Shown: positions 1 through 8,289, numbered from the stretch's first letter. The stretch: 64,000 nt of DNA from Maribacter sp. HTCC2170 (GCF_000153165.2 NC_014472.1:1671501-1735500), one strand, 5' to 3'. The notes: a model not told the origin generated them from the letters alone. Made by a program: numbers and translations.

Positions 1-1
1 C

Positions 2-349
2 AACAGCAGTCTTTCGTTCCTAGAAGATAATAGCTTAAAGGCAGATGTGAGTTTTCTCTATTCCTCACCTGTAATACAAGGAAATTCTAGACAAGAAGAG
101 TACAGCAGAATGGGGATAGCGCTAAGGAAGACCATATTTAACAAAGCAGGAAGTATATCATTGGGGGTTGATGATATTTTCAATAAAGCAAAGCTTTTTA
201 ACACGAGAAATTATCTTAACCAAAATAATACGTCATTTTACCGACCTGAAAGCCGAATGTTGGTATTAGGATTAAGATACAAGTTTGGGAATACAAAGAT
301 TCGGACAAACAAAAAATCAAGAAAAGTTGAGGAGCGAAATAGAATTTAA
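2..349 (+). CDS. C-terminal end of a TonB-dependent outer-membrane receptor (partial)
   Basis: The reading frame is open from base 2, so the gene starts before the window and only about 115 C-terminal residues are seen. They show alternating beta-strand patterns, the segment SLGVDDIFNKAKLFNTRNY and the near-terminal motif LRYKFGNTK. This is how the last strands of the outer-membrane beta-barrel family that closes many Bacteroidota TonB-dependent receptors look. A basic tail of about 18 residues follows the last strand. The substrate cannot be told from this piece. It is convergent with the next gene, 6 bases away. Confidence 0.72.
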   Translation, partial: NSSLSFLEDNSLKADVSFLYSSPVIQGNSRQEEYSRMGIALRKTIFNKAGSISLGVDDIFNKAKLFNTRNYLNQNNTSFYRPESRMLVLGLRYKFGNTKIRTNKKSRKVEERNRI

Positions 350-355
350 TTCTAG

Positions 356-571
356 CTAAAAACCACCCATTAAGCCACCGCAGATTCCAAGGCTAATCAA
401 TAAATAAACACCAGCAAGAATAAAAAGAACTTTTGACGCTTTCTTTTTTTCATTTGCCCTCAACGCAAAGCCAATAATTACGAGTACTATTGCGGGGCCA
501 AACATAATTAGAAAAAGTATGGCGACAAGACCATCTAAGTTACCAACCTCAAGAACCGATAGACTATTCAT
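356..571 (-). CDS. Small two-helix membrane protein, function unknown
   Basis: A 71-residue protein starting at an ATG. It has one hydrophobic segment at about residues 14-37 and a second at about 47-70, joined by a basic loop (RANEKKKASK), and it ends in a glycine-rich GGLMGGF tail. No catalytic motif is visible and I do not recognise the family. It starts 31 bases after the stop of the radical SAM gene on the same strand, so it is probably the third gene of that operon and may be a membrane partner of it. Confidence 0.6.
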   Translation of the reverse strand: MNSLSVLEVGNLDGLVAILFLIMFGPAIVLVIIGFALRANEKKKASKVLFILAGVYLLISLGICGGLMGGF

Positions 572-602
572 TTGCTATTTGTTGTCTTACTAAGTTATTA
601 AT

Positions 603-1994
603 TTAAATTTCATTTCGAAGATGAGTTAGTTTTTCAACCTTTTCATCTCTGTAAAAAAGATTCATAGTTTCAAAAGGAATTATTTTATAATCTTTGTTCA
701 CAATGTGCACACATGATTTTTTTATTGCTCGAACATCAAAATTATGGGCATCTATGAATTGCATGATAATTATTCTGAATAAATTGTCGTAACCCAATTC
801 AGGGGCATCTATCTCCGGAAGACAGCACATAATCGATTTTAAATTTTCCGAAGCCTTTTCAACAGAATTCCCTGTACTGAAAAGCTCGATCATTTTACCC
901 TGTAATTCGGCATCTTGTTCATAAATAATCGTGTTTTTACCTTCATTCAATAAATCATCAGGATTTATATATCGAGTTAAAGGGCTAACCTCATTGCCCA
1001 TTTTCAGGGCATAGGCCATTACCAATGCATCGGGATTACAAGGTACAGGTATTAGGTCATCTGATTCAAAAACAGGAGATTGTTCCAAAATTTTCCTTCG
1101 GACCTCAGTCAAAGTAATTCGGTTTTCATCTACCTCAAAATTGTCTAACCTTCCCGCAATTTGTGTAGGTTGAAAGGTCACTCCACGAATACATTTTTGT
1201 TTTAAAGCGAAGTCAATGGTTTTACCCATTTCGTGATCATTCAGTCCTTTTTGAAGGGTAACGACCAATGTGGTTGAAAGGTTTAGTTGGTTGAGGTGCT
1301 CCAAGGCCTTCAATCTAGTATCGGCCAAATCGGCGCCTCTCAAAACTTGTAGCACGGTATCATCCAAAGAATCAAACTGAAGATAGATTTCGAAATCCGG
1401 GGCGTAGGCAGCCAGTTTTTTTGCAAAGGCAAATTCTTTGGCAATTTTAATACCATTGGTATTCAGCATTAAATGTCGAATGGGCAACGATTTTGCATAA
1501 TCCAAGATTTCGAAGAAATTGGGATGTATTGTTGGCTCACCTCCGCTTATTTGAACGACATCGGGCTCACCCTCGTTTTTGACAATGGTGTCCAACATTT
1601 TTTTTATCTCGTCCAAGCTTCTATGTCTTCCATAAGTAGGTGAGGACGAGGCATAACATGTGGGACAAGTAAGGTTGCAGCGGTCAGTTACTTCAACTAC
1701 CGTTAAGCACGAATGTTGTTCATGGTCTGGGCAAAGCCCGCAATCATAAGGACAACCGTAGTGGGTTTTTGTATTAAAGGTTTTAGGATATTCAGAGACC
1801 TTGTTATAGTTGCGAATATTCTTATAGTATTCAATATCATCCGCAATCAAGACTTTTGAATTGCCGTGTTCTTTGCAATTCTTGAGCATATATACTTTCT
1901 CATTCTCAAATATAATTTTAGCATCCACACGCCTGAGACAGTCAGGACAAAGGCTTAAAGTAAAATCATAGTACGTGTAGTCTCTTGTAGGCAT
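603..1994 (-). CDS. Radical SAM protein of the Tes/MJ0619-like group
   Basis: A 463-residue radical SAM enzyme. The cluster motif CNLTCPTC (C106, C110, C113) binds the 4Fe-4S that cleaves S-adenosylmethionine, and GGEPT at 151-155 is the usual SAM-contacting motif. Ahead of it lie extra cysteines (C16, C19, C40, and C81/C85/C88 in CPYDCGLCPDHEQHSC), an N-terminal layout that I associate with archaeal MJ0619 and the tetraether lipid synthase (Tes) group. Those enzymes join or modify unreactive C-H bonds in lipids or pterins. The product here is unknown. The start overlaps the 3' end of the Lgt-like gene by 29 bases, suggesting translational coupling. The family call is firm, the lipid role is inference. 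Confidence 0.85.
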   Translation of the reverse strand: MPTRDYTYYDFTLSLCPDCLRRVDAKIIFENEKVYMLKNCKEHGNSKVLIADDIEYYKNIRNYNKVSEYPKTFNTKTHYGCPYDCGLCPDHEQHSCLTVVEVTDRCNLTCPTCYASSSPTYGRHRSLDEIKKMLDTIVKNEGEPDVVQISGGEPTIHPNFFEILDYAKSLPIRHLMLNTNGIKIAKEFAFAKKLAAYAPDFEIYLQFDSLDDTVLQVLRGADLADTRLKALEHLNQLNLSTTLVVTLQKGLNDHEMGKTIDFALKQKCIRGVTFQPTQIAGRLDNFEVDENRITLTEVRRKILEQSPVFESDDLIPVPCNPDALVMAYALKMGNEVSPLTRYINPDDLLNEGKNTIIYEQDAELQGKMIELFSTGNSVEKASENLKSIMCCLPEIDAPELGYDNLFRIIIMQFIDAHNFDVRAIKKSCVHIVNKDYKIIPFETMNLFYRDEKVEKLTHLRNEI

Positions 1995-2739
1995 ATGTTA
2001 TGCTATTTTTTATGAATTTGGAATAATATAATAAACAAAGTAGGCATAAATATTGAATGCTGCTCAAGCCAAGAATTAGAAAGATATTTGGTTTTAGAAA
2101 TTCCATTAAAAATCGAAATGAAAAGTAGGTTATCATGAATAGTTTGAAATAACTTCCATTGAAATCAGGTTCTTTTCTCTCAAGTAGATTTTTGATAATA
2201 ACGAAAAGCACAATAAGGAAAATAACTTCATATAAGGCAATTGGGTGTCTATGGAGTCCATCTCCTAAATCCATTCCCGAAAAGGCGTCGGTGACTTTAC
2301 CATATGTAAATTCATTTATTCCAGATAAGAAACAACCAATTCGGCCAATGATAACACCCAAGATTATGGGTAATGTGAAAAGATTGCCAGACGATTGTTT
2401 CTCTCCAATGATTTTTTTGACAAACTCTACTCCCAGTAGCCCGCCAAAGAGCCCGCCCATAATTGTCTTGTTATTTAAAATTGAAATCCAACCCTGTGCG
2501 TAGTGAACAGTAGGGTTTTCTAGAAAAGCAAAGATTCTCGAAAAAATCAAGGCTCCAAAAATTGCCCCAATGATTATTGAAAGTCGGTTGTTGGTTGAAA
2601 TGTCGTCTTTCGTATTTTTCCTTAAAATAACATAGTATCTAAACCCAACGAAAAAGGCAAGGTATTCCAAAACCAAATGAACATTGGTTTTAAACCCAAA
2701 GAATACGGGTTCGTAGGGGATGGTAAAATCAAAAAACAT
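1966..2739 (-). CDS. Lgt-like integral membrane protein (divergent prolipoprotein diacylglyceryl transferase paralogue)
   Basis: A 257-residue polytopic membrane protein with the Lgt fold. GRIGCF (132-137) matches the Lgt signature region, HPIALYE (165-171) matches the conserved HP..LYE stretch, and R209/E213 in FRFLMEF match the conserved late Arg-Glu pair. However, the HGGL motif holding the essential His of Lgt is MGGL here (94-97), and the Asn after GRxG in the signature is Cys136. It is therefore unlikely to be the ordinary lipoprotein lipidating enzyme, which should be encoded elsewhere. It is the first gene of an operon with the radical SAM protein, which suggests a lipid-linked substrate. 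Confidence 0.78.
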   Translation of the reverse strand: MFFDFTIPYEPVFFGFKTNVHLVLEYLAFFVGFRYYVILRKNTKDDISTNNRLSIIIGAIFGALIFSRIFAFLENPTVHYAQGWISILNNKTIMGGLFGGLLGVEFVKKIIGEKQSSGNLFTLPIILGVIIGRIGCFLSGINEFTYGKVTDAFSGMDLGDGLHRHPIALYEVIFLIVLFVIIKNLLERKEPDFNGSYFKLFMITYFSFRFLMEFLKPNIFLILGLSSIQYLCLLCLLYYSKFIKNSITYAYKRLHVL

Positions 2740-2801
2740 AAGAACGAATATAGGGGGTTTTATGATTTTAAGGCTTTATGTAATAATTGTAAATTTGTGC
2801 C

Positions 2802-3800
2802 ATGCCAAAAATCGGAGACATAAAATTACCAGAATTCCCGCTTTTGCTAGCGCCTATGGAGGATGTGAGCGATCCCCCTTTTCGTGCATTGTGCAAAGAA
2901 CAAGGTGCTGATGTGGTGTATACTGAGTTTATTTCCTCGGAAGGGCTTATTCGTGATGCAGCGAAAAGTGTCATGAAACTCGATATCTATGAGAAAGAGC
3001 GTCCTGTAGGCATTCAGATTTTTGGGGCCAATTTGGATTCTATGTTACGATCGGTTGAGATAGTTGAAGCTTCTAATCCAGATATTATCGATATTAATTT
3101 TGGTTGCCCAGTAAAGAAAGTGGTTAGCAAAGGTGCCGGTGCGGGAATATTAAAGGATATTGACCTTATGGTTTCGTTGACAAAGGCTATGGTTGAGCAT
3201 ACTAAGCTTCCTGTAACGGTAAAGACAAGGTTGGGATGGGACCAAGAATCCATTAAAATAGTTGAAGTAGCGGAAAGATTGCAAGATGTAGGATGTAAAG
3301 CTATTTCAATTCACGGGAGAACCAGAGTTCAAATGTATAAGGGAGAGGCAAATTGGGTGCCTATTGCCGAGGTAAAAAACAATCAACGAATGCATATTCC
3401 TGTCTTTGGAAATGGCGATGTAGATTCTCCAGAGGCCGCTATGAGAATGAGAGATGAGTTTGGATTGGATGGCGCTATGATAGGTCGTGCAAGCATAGGT
3501 TATCCCTGGTTTTTTAATGAGGTGAAGCATTATTTTAAGACAGGAAGACATTTAGCGCCACCAACAATGCAAGAGCGGGTGGAAGCCGCAAGAAGGCATT
3601 TACAAATGGCCATAGATTGGAAAGGTGAAAAATTGGGTGTTTTTGAGACTCGTCGTCATTATACCAATTATTTTAAGGGAATACCGAATTTTAAGGAATA
3701 CCGAATGAAAATGGTTACCAGTGATGAATCAACCGATGTTTTTGCCGCATTTGATGAGGTCTTGGAAAAATTTGGCAACCATGTTTTTGATGATTTCTAG
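2802..3800 (+). CDS. dusB: tRNA-dihydrouridine synthase (DusB type)
   Basis: A 332-residue flavoenzyme that reduces uridines in the tRNA D-loop using FMN and NADPH. The N-terminal LLLAPMEDVSDPPFR begins the TIM barrel and NFGCPVKKV carries the catalytic cysteine (C102). SIHGRTR and a late GDVDSPEAA/IGRASIGYPW stretch bind FMN phosphate. The length is normal for DusB. A TAAATTTG sequence at 2790-2797 lies immediately before the ATG, so the transcript may have almost no leader. The gene is divergent from the Lgt-like gene and its stop overlaps the 3' end of the LolE-like gene by 4 bases. Confidence 0.95.
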   Translation: MPKIGDIKLPEFPLLLAPMEDVSDPPFRALCKEQGADVVYTEFISSEGLIRDAAKSVMKLDIYEKERPVGIQIFGANLDSMLRSVEIVEASNPDIIDINFGCPVKKVVSKGAGAGILKDIDLMVSLTKAMVEHTKLPVTVKTRLGWDQESIKIVEVAERLQDVGCKAISIHGRTRVQMYKGEANWVPIAEVKNNQRMHIPVFGNGDVDSPEAAMRMRDEFGLDGAMIGRASIGYPWFFNEVKHYFKTGRHLAPPTMQERVEAARRHLQMAIDWKGEKLGVFETRRHYTNYFKGIPNFKEYRMKMVTSDESTDVFAAFDEVLEKFGNHVFDDF

Positions 3801-4993
3801 GCCGCAATCAATTTTTTGGTAATTCTGCTACTTGCTATTTTTGAAGCTATGATCCCCAAAACAATAATGGTCCCCAAAACAATCAACACATTGATTAACT
3901 GATATTCGACCGGATAGGCTAAAGAGGGGGTTATTTTCAACCACCCAAAGGCCAATTGTGACCAAATTAATAACGAGGCCAATAGAATGCCTATGATACC
4001 ACCAGCCGCGGTTACAATAACTCCTTGAATAAAGTATATTCTTCTAAGATCTTTTATTGTAGAACCTAGATTATAAAGGGTTTTGGAATTTTGTTGTTTG
4101 TCCAATATCATCATGATAATGGCGCCAACAACATTAAAGAGAGCTATAACAAGAACCAGTGTAAAAATAAGGTATGTGGCCAAATTTTCAGTGTTGAGCA
4201 TACGGTATAAAGTACTGTTCTGCTCTTCTCTATTTTTGAGTACGATACCTTCATCAAAAACAGATGAAATCTGGTTTCTAAGTTCTGGCGTGTCGGCATC
4301 TGGTAATAATTTGAAGTTGATTCCTGATATCTGAGTACTATCCTTTTCTAAAAGGGCTTGTACAAGAGCCAAATTTGTAAACACATATTTTTTATCCAAA
4401 GTCTCCTCCACAGAATAAACTCCGCTTATTACGAGTGGCAACTCATTATATGGCTTTGATTGCGAAATTGAACCTTTCCCCGGTTTGGGTGCAATCACAA
4501 CCAAAGGGTTCCTATGTTGGTTAATGGTCAACCCTAGTTTGTTGGTAAGTCCAATGCCTGCAACACCTTGCTGCTGTGAATAATACCAGTTTCCAAAAAT
4601 AAGAGCACTATCTATAGCCGTTGTGCTGGTATAAGAATCATCCACGCCTTTTATATAGGCAAAATGGTTTTTTCCTTTGTGTGTAAATGATACTTGCTCC
4701 TCCAATTCTTTTGAAAAAGAAGTTATCCCCGTAATTGAAGAAAGCTTTTCTTCTTGCCCTTCGGTAATATTGAAAACCTTACCAGTAACCGGCGAGGCTT
4801 TTATGTCTGGATCAAAAATGTTGGTATAGGAAAGACTGAACGTTTTTAAACCGGCGAATCCCGAAAGAACAATAAACAATGAAGCCGATCCAATAACAAT
4901 AACTAGAAATGTAATGAAATTAATGATGTTCACAGCATTTTGACTGCTTTTAGAGCGTAGATATCGTTGTGCTATGTAAATGGGAAAATTCAA
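3797..4993 (-). CDS. ABC transporter permease, LolE/FtsX type
   Basis: A 398-residue inner-membrane protein. One transmembrane helix lies near residues 20-48, followed by a large periplasmic domain of about 220 residues. Three helices follow at about 275-390, the FtsX-type layout of LolC/LolE and MacB-like permeases. LolE-type proteins extract lipoproteins from the inner membrane with a LolD ATPase, which is not next door. The start is a TTG at 4993, only 3 bases after the rbfA stop. MNFPIYIAQRYLRSK is a typical family N-terminus, which supports the TTG. It is co-transcribed with rbfA. Confidence 0.85.
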   Translation of the reverse strand: MNFPIYIAQRYLRSKSSQNAVNIINFITFLVIVIGSASLFIVLSGFAGLKTFSLSYTNIFDPDIKASPVTGKVFNITEGQEEKLSSITGITSFSKELEEQVSFTHKGKNHFAYIKGVDDSYTSTTAIDSALIFGNWYYSQQQGVAGIGLTNKLGLTINQHRNPLVVIAPKPGKGSISQSKPYNELPLVISGVYSVEETLDKKYVFTNLALVQALLEKDSTQISGINFKLLPDADTPELRNQISSVFDEGIVLKNREEQNSTLYRMLNTENLATYLIFTLVLVIALFNVVGAIIMMILDKQQNSKTLYNLGSTIKDLRRIYFIQGVIVTAAGGIIGILLASLLIWSQLAFGWLKITPSLAYPVEYQLINVLIVLGTIIVLGIIASKIASSRITKKLIAA

Positions 4994-4996
4994 CCG

Positions 4997-5389
4997 CTAG
5001 GATTTTTTTCTTTTTTCAAGCAAGTCTCTGTTTTCAATTGGATTTTCCTCACCTTTTAATGAGTTTTCAATATTTTCTATATAATCCAACGAATCATCTA
5101 AAAAGAACAAAAGCTCAGGAACTCTTCTAAGTTGGTGTTTGGTGCGCTGGGCCAATTCATGCTTGATCAGTGGTTGGTTGGATTGTATACCCTCCAATAA
5201 TTCTTTTGAATCTTTATTTGGGAAAATACTTATATATACTTTGGCAATTGAAAGATCTGTGGTAACGGTTACCTTGGAAACCGAAATCAGAATCCCAGTA
5301 AGACCACCATCTATGGCCGCACGTTGTAAAATATCAACGATATCCTTCTGAATTACCCCTCCAATCTTTTTTTGTCGTTGTGTTTCCAT
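4997..5389 (-). CDS. rbfA: 30S ribosome-binding factor RbfA
   Basis: A 130-residue KH-type protein that binds the maturing 30S subunit and helps 16S rRNA 5'-end processing, notably in the cold. The N-terminus TQRQKKIGGVIQKDIVDIL, the central VTTDLSIAKVYISIFP strand-helix and LRRVPELLFFLDDSLDY are characteristic. It is the first gene of a two-gene unit with the LolE-like permease, an order I recognise from other flavobacteria. A minus-strand TATTTTTG (5394-5401) sits just ahead of the start. Confidence 0.93.
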   Translation of the reverse strand: METQRQKKIGGVIQKDIVDILQRAAIDGGLTGILISVSKVTVTTDLSIAKVYISIFPNKDSKELLEGIQSNQPLIKHELAQRTKHQLRRVPELLFFLDDSLDYIENIENSLKGEENPIENRDLLEKRKKS

Positions 5390-5393
5390 GGGG

Positions 5394-5401
5394 CAAAAAT
5401 A
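5394..5401 (-). promoter_or_regulatory. Possible -7 box ahead of rbfA
   Basis: Read on the minus strand this is TATTTTTG, a match to the Bacteroidota -7 consensus TAnnTTTG, ending 5 bases before the rbfA ATG. No TTG at the expected distance was found, and the transcript would be nearly leaderless, so this is tentative. Confidence 0.3.
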
Positions 5402-5473
5402 CGGAGAATTACGGGTATTTTCGGCTATTATAAATGTTTAGGTGAAATAGCGGCCCATTGGGCCTTATAATGT

Positions 5474-5504
5474 TTGCAGCGTTTAAAAATAAATGCTAAT
5501 TTTG
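5474..5504 (+). promoter_or_regulatory. Promoter of the CAT tRNA gene
   Basis: TTG at 5474-5476 and TAATTTTG at 5497-5504, spaced by 20 bases, match the -33/-7 promoter of the Bacteroidota major sigma factor. The tRNA begins 16 bases after the -7 box, leaving room for a short 5' leader to be trimmed. Confidence 0.7.
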
Positions 5505-5519
5505 CGACCGCATTTTGCG

Positions 5520-5593
5520 GGTCCTATAGCTCAGCTGGTTAGAGCACCTGACTCATAATCAGGGGGTCCATGGTTCGAGCCCATGTGGGACCA
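5520..5593 (+). tRNA. tRNA with CAT anticodon (elongator Met, or Ile2 with lysidine)
   Basis: The cloverleaf can be folded by hand. The acceptor GGTCCTA pairs with TGGGACC (5586-5592), followed by A73. The D arm begins GCTCAG, and the anticodon stem CCTGA/TCAGG holds the loop CTCATAA with CAT at 5554-5556. The T loop is TTCGAGC. The terminal CCA is not encoded. The ordinary G1-C72 pair and the lack of three G-C pairs in the anticodon stem argue against the initiator. Elongator Met and the TilS-modified Ile2 species cannot be separated by eye. Confidence 0.93.
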
Positions 5594-5594
5594 C

Positions 5595-5626
5595 AAAAGC
5601 CTCAGTGAAAACTGGGGCTTTTCTAT
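5595..5626 (+). terminator. Rho-independent terminator of the tRNA gene
   Basis: AAAAGCCTCAG (5595-5605) pairs with CTGGGGCTTTT (5612-5622) over an 11-bp stem with two G-T pairs. The loop is TGAAAA, and the stem itself ends in a T-run. It starts two bases after the tRNA. Confidence 0.7.
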
Positions 5627-5840
5627 TATTCTCTAAATAGTCCTACTTTTTTCATTTCATAGAACCTATGTGCAATTTATCTAGAGGAGATATGATTCAC
5701 CTCTCTCTGCAAAACACATCTTTTTCTCGCCCAACTGTATTTACGGTAGGTTTCATCGATTATTGTTTAAACTTAGTCCAAAAGCAAAATACGATTTGGT
5801 GACTAGACTTAATATTGGGGTATAAATAAAACCCCGAAAT

Positions 5841-5942
5841 ATGAGGACAAGGATAAATTATGTAGAATTAGGAAAATTCCTTATTTGTTTAGGAATTTCT
5901 TGGATAGCCTGGATGTTTAAATGGCACTTAGGCACCATTTAA
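5841..5942 (+). CDS. Possible 33-residue single-helix membrane peptide
   Basis: In the 400-base gap between the tRNA terminator and the GH88 gene, an ATG opens a 33-codon frame. It contains one strongly hydrophobic helix (FLICLGISWIAWMF, about residues 13-26) flanked by basic ends. A hairpin with a T-run starts 28 bases after the stop, as expected for a short transcription unit. A 5-bp GGGGT/ACCCC hairpin (5817-5835) lies just before the start. Nothing else in 5627-6032 looks like a gene. The unit could instead be a small RNA with a chance frame. Confidence 0.4.
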   Translation: MRTRINYVELGKFLICLGISWIAWMFKWHLGTI

Positions 5943-5970
5943 TCAAAAAATTATAAATGAAATCAATAGG

Positions 5971-6001
5971 AGCTGCTTCTTGAAAGGAAGCAGCTTTTTT
6001 A
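5971..6001 (+). terminator. Rho-independent terminator
   Basis: AGCTGCTTC (5971-5979) pairs perfectly with GAAGCAGCT (5987-5995) around a 7-base loop, followed by a run of T. The T-run is only on the plus strand, so it ends a plus-strand transcript from the tRNA/33-residue ORF side and not the convergent GH88 gene. Confidence 0.8.
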
Positions 6002-6032
6002 TTGCTCTCTATTTTGATAGGGACCTGACTAC

Positions 6033-7247
6033 TTAATTGGCATATGATTTCTGATATCTTGTCAATGCTTCTAGATAATAATAGTCTGCATAATTCAAAG
6101 GCACGTCAATTTCGGCGCCATGAGGAATGCTTCCCACACTGTGTTTAAGTATAAAATTCTTGTTTTCCCCAGTTTTATTAGTGTACTCATCGGATGCGAG
6201 TGATGATAAAATTTTATCGATTATAGAACGATATTCTACATCGGAATATGCATCCAACTCGATTAAAGCTGAGACTGTAATTGCCGCCGCCGAAACATCC
6301 CTAGGTTCATTTGGGATTTTTGGAGCATTATAATCCCAATAAGGGATACCATCTTCAGGTAGAGTTTTGTAGGATACGATAAAATCGGCAATTTTTTGCG
6401 CCTGCTCCAAATATTTGGAATCTTTTGTATAGCGATAACATACCGTATAGCCATAAAGGCCCCAGGCTTGCCCTCTTGCCCAGGCGCTTTCATGTTCAAA
6501 GCCTTGAGCAGTTTGTTTGCTGCGCACCTCACCTGTTTCAGGATTATAATCGACCACGTGATAGGAGCTATTGTCGTCCCTAAAATGATTCTTAAGGGTG
6601 GTGCTGGCATGTGTGATGGCAGCTTCTTTGTATTTTTTATTTCCAGTAAGCTCGGTAAGCTCAAATAGCATTTCAAGATTCATCATATTATCAATAATTA
6701 CCGGAAACATCCAGTTTCTTTCAGATTGCCACCCTTTGTCAACGTCCCAACTTTTGATACACCCTACAGTTGGGTCAAAGCGTGTCATTAAAGAATCTCC
6801 GGCCGTAATCATAACTTCTTTAAACACCTCATTCTTGGTCAATCGGTAACCATTTCCATAAGAACAATTGAAAACAAACCCTAAATCATGATATGTGGTG
6901 AAATTTTTATGATCTTCAAACAAAGCTTGAAACTTTTCCGCTGCTGTTTTCCATTTTTCATCTTTTGTGAACTCATATAGATACCAACAACTACCTGGGA
7001 AAAAACCTTCGGTCCAGTCAAAACCTTTGTTTGCCCAATGCATGTTGCCATCAACATCAATTGTTCTTGGAATACGATTTGCTTTTTCGGCATCTATAAG
7101 TTGCAATGTTAACTGCTCTTTGGAATGTTCTATTGGCGAAAATGCGACTTCTTTCCCTGAGGTTGCTTTATCTCTAGTTTTGTTTTCCTTGCATGAAAAT
7201 GACATTCCAGCCAAGATGATTACAAAAAGAATTTTTGATAAATTCAT
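6033..7247 (-). CDS. Unsaturated glucuronyl hydrolase, glycoside hydrolase family 88, lipoprotein
   Basis: A 404-residue protein with a lipoprotein signal (LAGMSFSC, Cys19), so it is exported and membrane-anchored. The rest is the alpha6/alpha6-barrel of GH88, with NKGFDWTEGFFPGSCWYLY, TYHDLGF (the conserved acidic residue) and HESAWARGQAWGLYGY. GH88 enzymes remove the 4,5-unsaturated uronic acid that polysaccharide lyases leave at the non-reducing end; its open-chain product enters the KduI/KduD route. The gene follows lacI by 7 bases on the same strand and is presumably under its control. The exact glycan cannot be told from sequence. Confidence 0.9.
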   Translation of the reverse strand: MNLSKILFVIILAGMSFSCKENKTRDKATSGKEVAFSPIEHSKEQLTLQLIDAEKANRIPRTIDVDGNMHWANKGFDWTEGFFPGSCWYLYEFTKDEKWKTAAEKFQALFEDHKNFTTYHDLGFVFNCSYGNGYRLTKNEVFKEVMITAGDSLMTRFDPTVGCIKSWDVDKGWQSERNWMFPVIIDNMMNLEMLFELTELTGNKKYKEAAITHASTTLKNHFRDDNSSYHVVDYNPETGEVRSKQTAQGFEHESAWARGQAWGLYGYTVCYRYTKDSKYLEQAQKIADFIVSYKTLPEDGIPYWDYNAPKIPNEPRDVSAAAITVSALIELDAYSDVEYRSIIDKILSSLASDEYTNKTGENKNFILKHSVGSIPHGAEIDVPLNYADYYYLEALTRYQKSYAN

Positions 7248-7254
7248 AGAATTA

Positions 7255-8289
7255 TTAGTTTTTAGTTGATATATGTTTTGACGAATCGCGTGATATTAAT
7301 GCAGTTTTTAGCACAAGTGTTTCCGGTTGTATCTGACCTGATTCGTTTTTAATCTGTTTGAGCAATAGTTTGGTTGCTAACTTTCCGATTTTATGGCCTG
7401 ATTGATCTATTGTGGTCAATGACGGCTCTATAACCGCTGAAATAGGTTCGTTGCTAAAACCCACAATTCCAATATCTTCAGGGATTTTTACGCCCTCACT
7501 TTTCAAATGTTTCATGGCACCTATCGCCGATACATCGTTGGCAGCAAAAATCCCATCTATATTTATACCCAATGACATTATCTTTTTTGCATTTTCAATT
7601 CCATCCTCTTCCATCAGTCTGGAAGTGAATACCAATTCCGGCCGATAAGGAATGCAATGCTTTTGCAAAGCCGCGAGATACCCTCTCAGTCGATTTTGAT
7701 ATATTTTTAGTTCCTTGGGGCCTGAGAAGTGAGCGATGATTTTACATCCGTTGGCAATCAAGTGTTCAGTAGCATCGAATCCACTTTGAAAATCATCAAT
7801 CAACACATTACTATTTCCGGGTATTTCGCAATGACGGTCGAAAAAAAGAATCGGAGTACCGTTTTTCTTTAATCCGAGCATGTGGTCATAGTTCGTGGTT
7901 TCCATAGATACCGAAAGCAATACACCAGCTACCCTATTAGCCATTAGGGAGCTAATCAAGTTACGCTCCCTTTCGAGTTCTTCCAAAGATTGACAGATCA
8001 TCACATTGTATCCGAATTCAAATGCAGTCTCCTCTATACCCGCTATTGCAGAAGAAAAGAAATGACGCGAAATTCTGGGCACAATCACTCCGATTGTATT
8101 GGTTTTGTTTTTTCGAAGATTCGAAGCCAATGCATTTCGTTGATAACCAAGTTCGTCGGCTTTTGCCAAAATCTTGGTTTTAGTTTGTTGTGTAACCCTA
8201 GAACTATTGTTCAATGCCCTTGAAACAGTTGATGGGTTAATGTTCAAGGCCTTTGCAAGATCATGAATGGTTACATTGTTTTTTTGCAT
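7255..8289 (-). CDS. LacI-family transcriptional regulator of the uronate locus
   Basis: A 344-residue regulator. The N-terminal helix-turn-helix and hinge helix are clear (VTIHDLAKALNINPSTVSRA, about residues 6-25, with a basic hinge near 50-60). The periplasmic-binding-protein-like ligand domain follows (NTIGVIVPRISRHFFS, then GIFAANDVSAIGAMK and IGIVGFSNEPISAVIEP). It is divergent from kduI-kduD and shares a palindromic operator with it, and it is followed directly by the GH88 gene. The inducer is probably an unsaturated uronate or 2-keto-3-deoxygluconate, which is inference from context. Confidence 0.92.
   Translation of the reverse strand: MQKNNVTIHDLAKALNINPSTVSRALNNSSRVTQQTKTKILAKADELGYQRNALASNLRKNKTNTIGVIVPRISRHFFSSAIAGIEETAFEFGYNVMICQSLEELERERNLISSLMANRVAGVLLSVSMETTNYDHMLGLKKNGTPILFFDRHCEIPGNSNVLIDDFQSGFDATEHLIANGCKIIAHFSGPKELKIYQNRLRGYLAALQKHCIPYRPELVFTSRLMEEDGIENAKKIMSLGINIDGIFAANDVSAIGAMKHLKSEGVKIPEDIGIVGFSNEPISAVIEPSLTTIDQSGHKIGKLATKLLLKQIKNESGQIQPETLVLKTALISRDSSKHISTKN

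Noticed and set aside
1966-2739. Naming the membrane protein lgt
   Set aside because: The HGGL histidine and the Asn of the signature are missing, so the canonical function cannot be supported.
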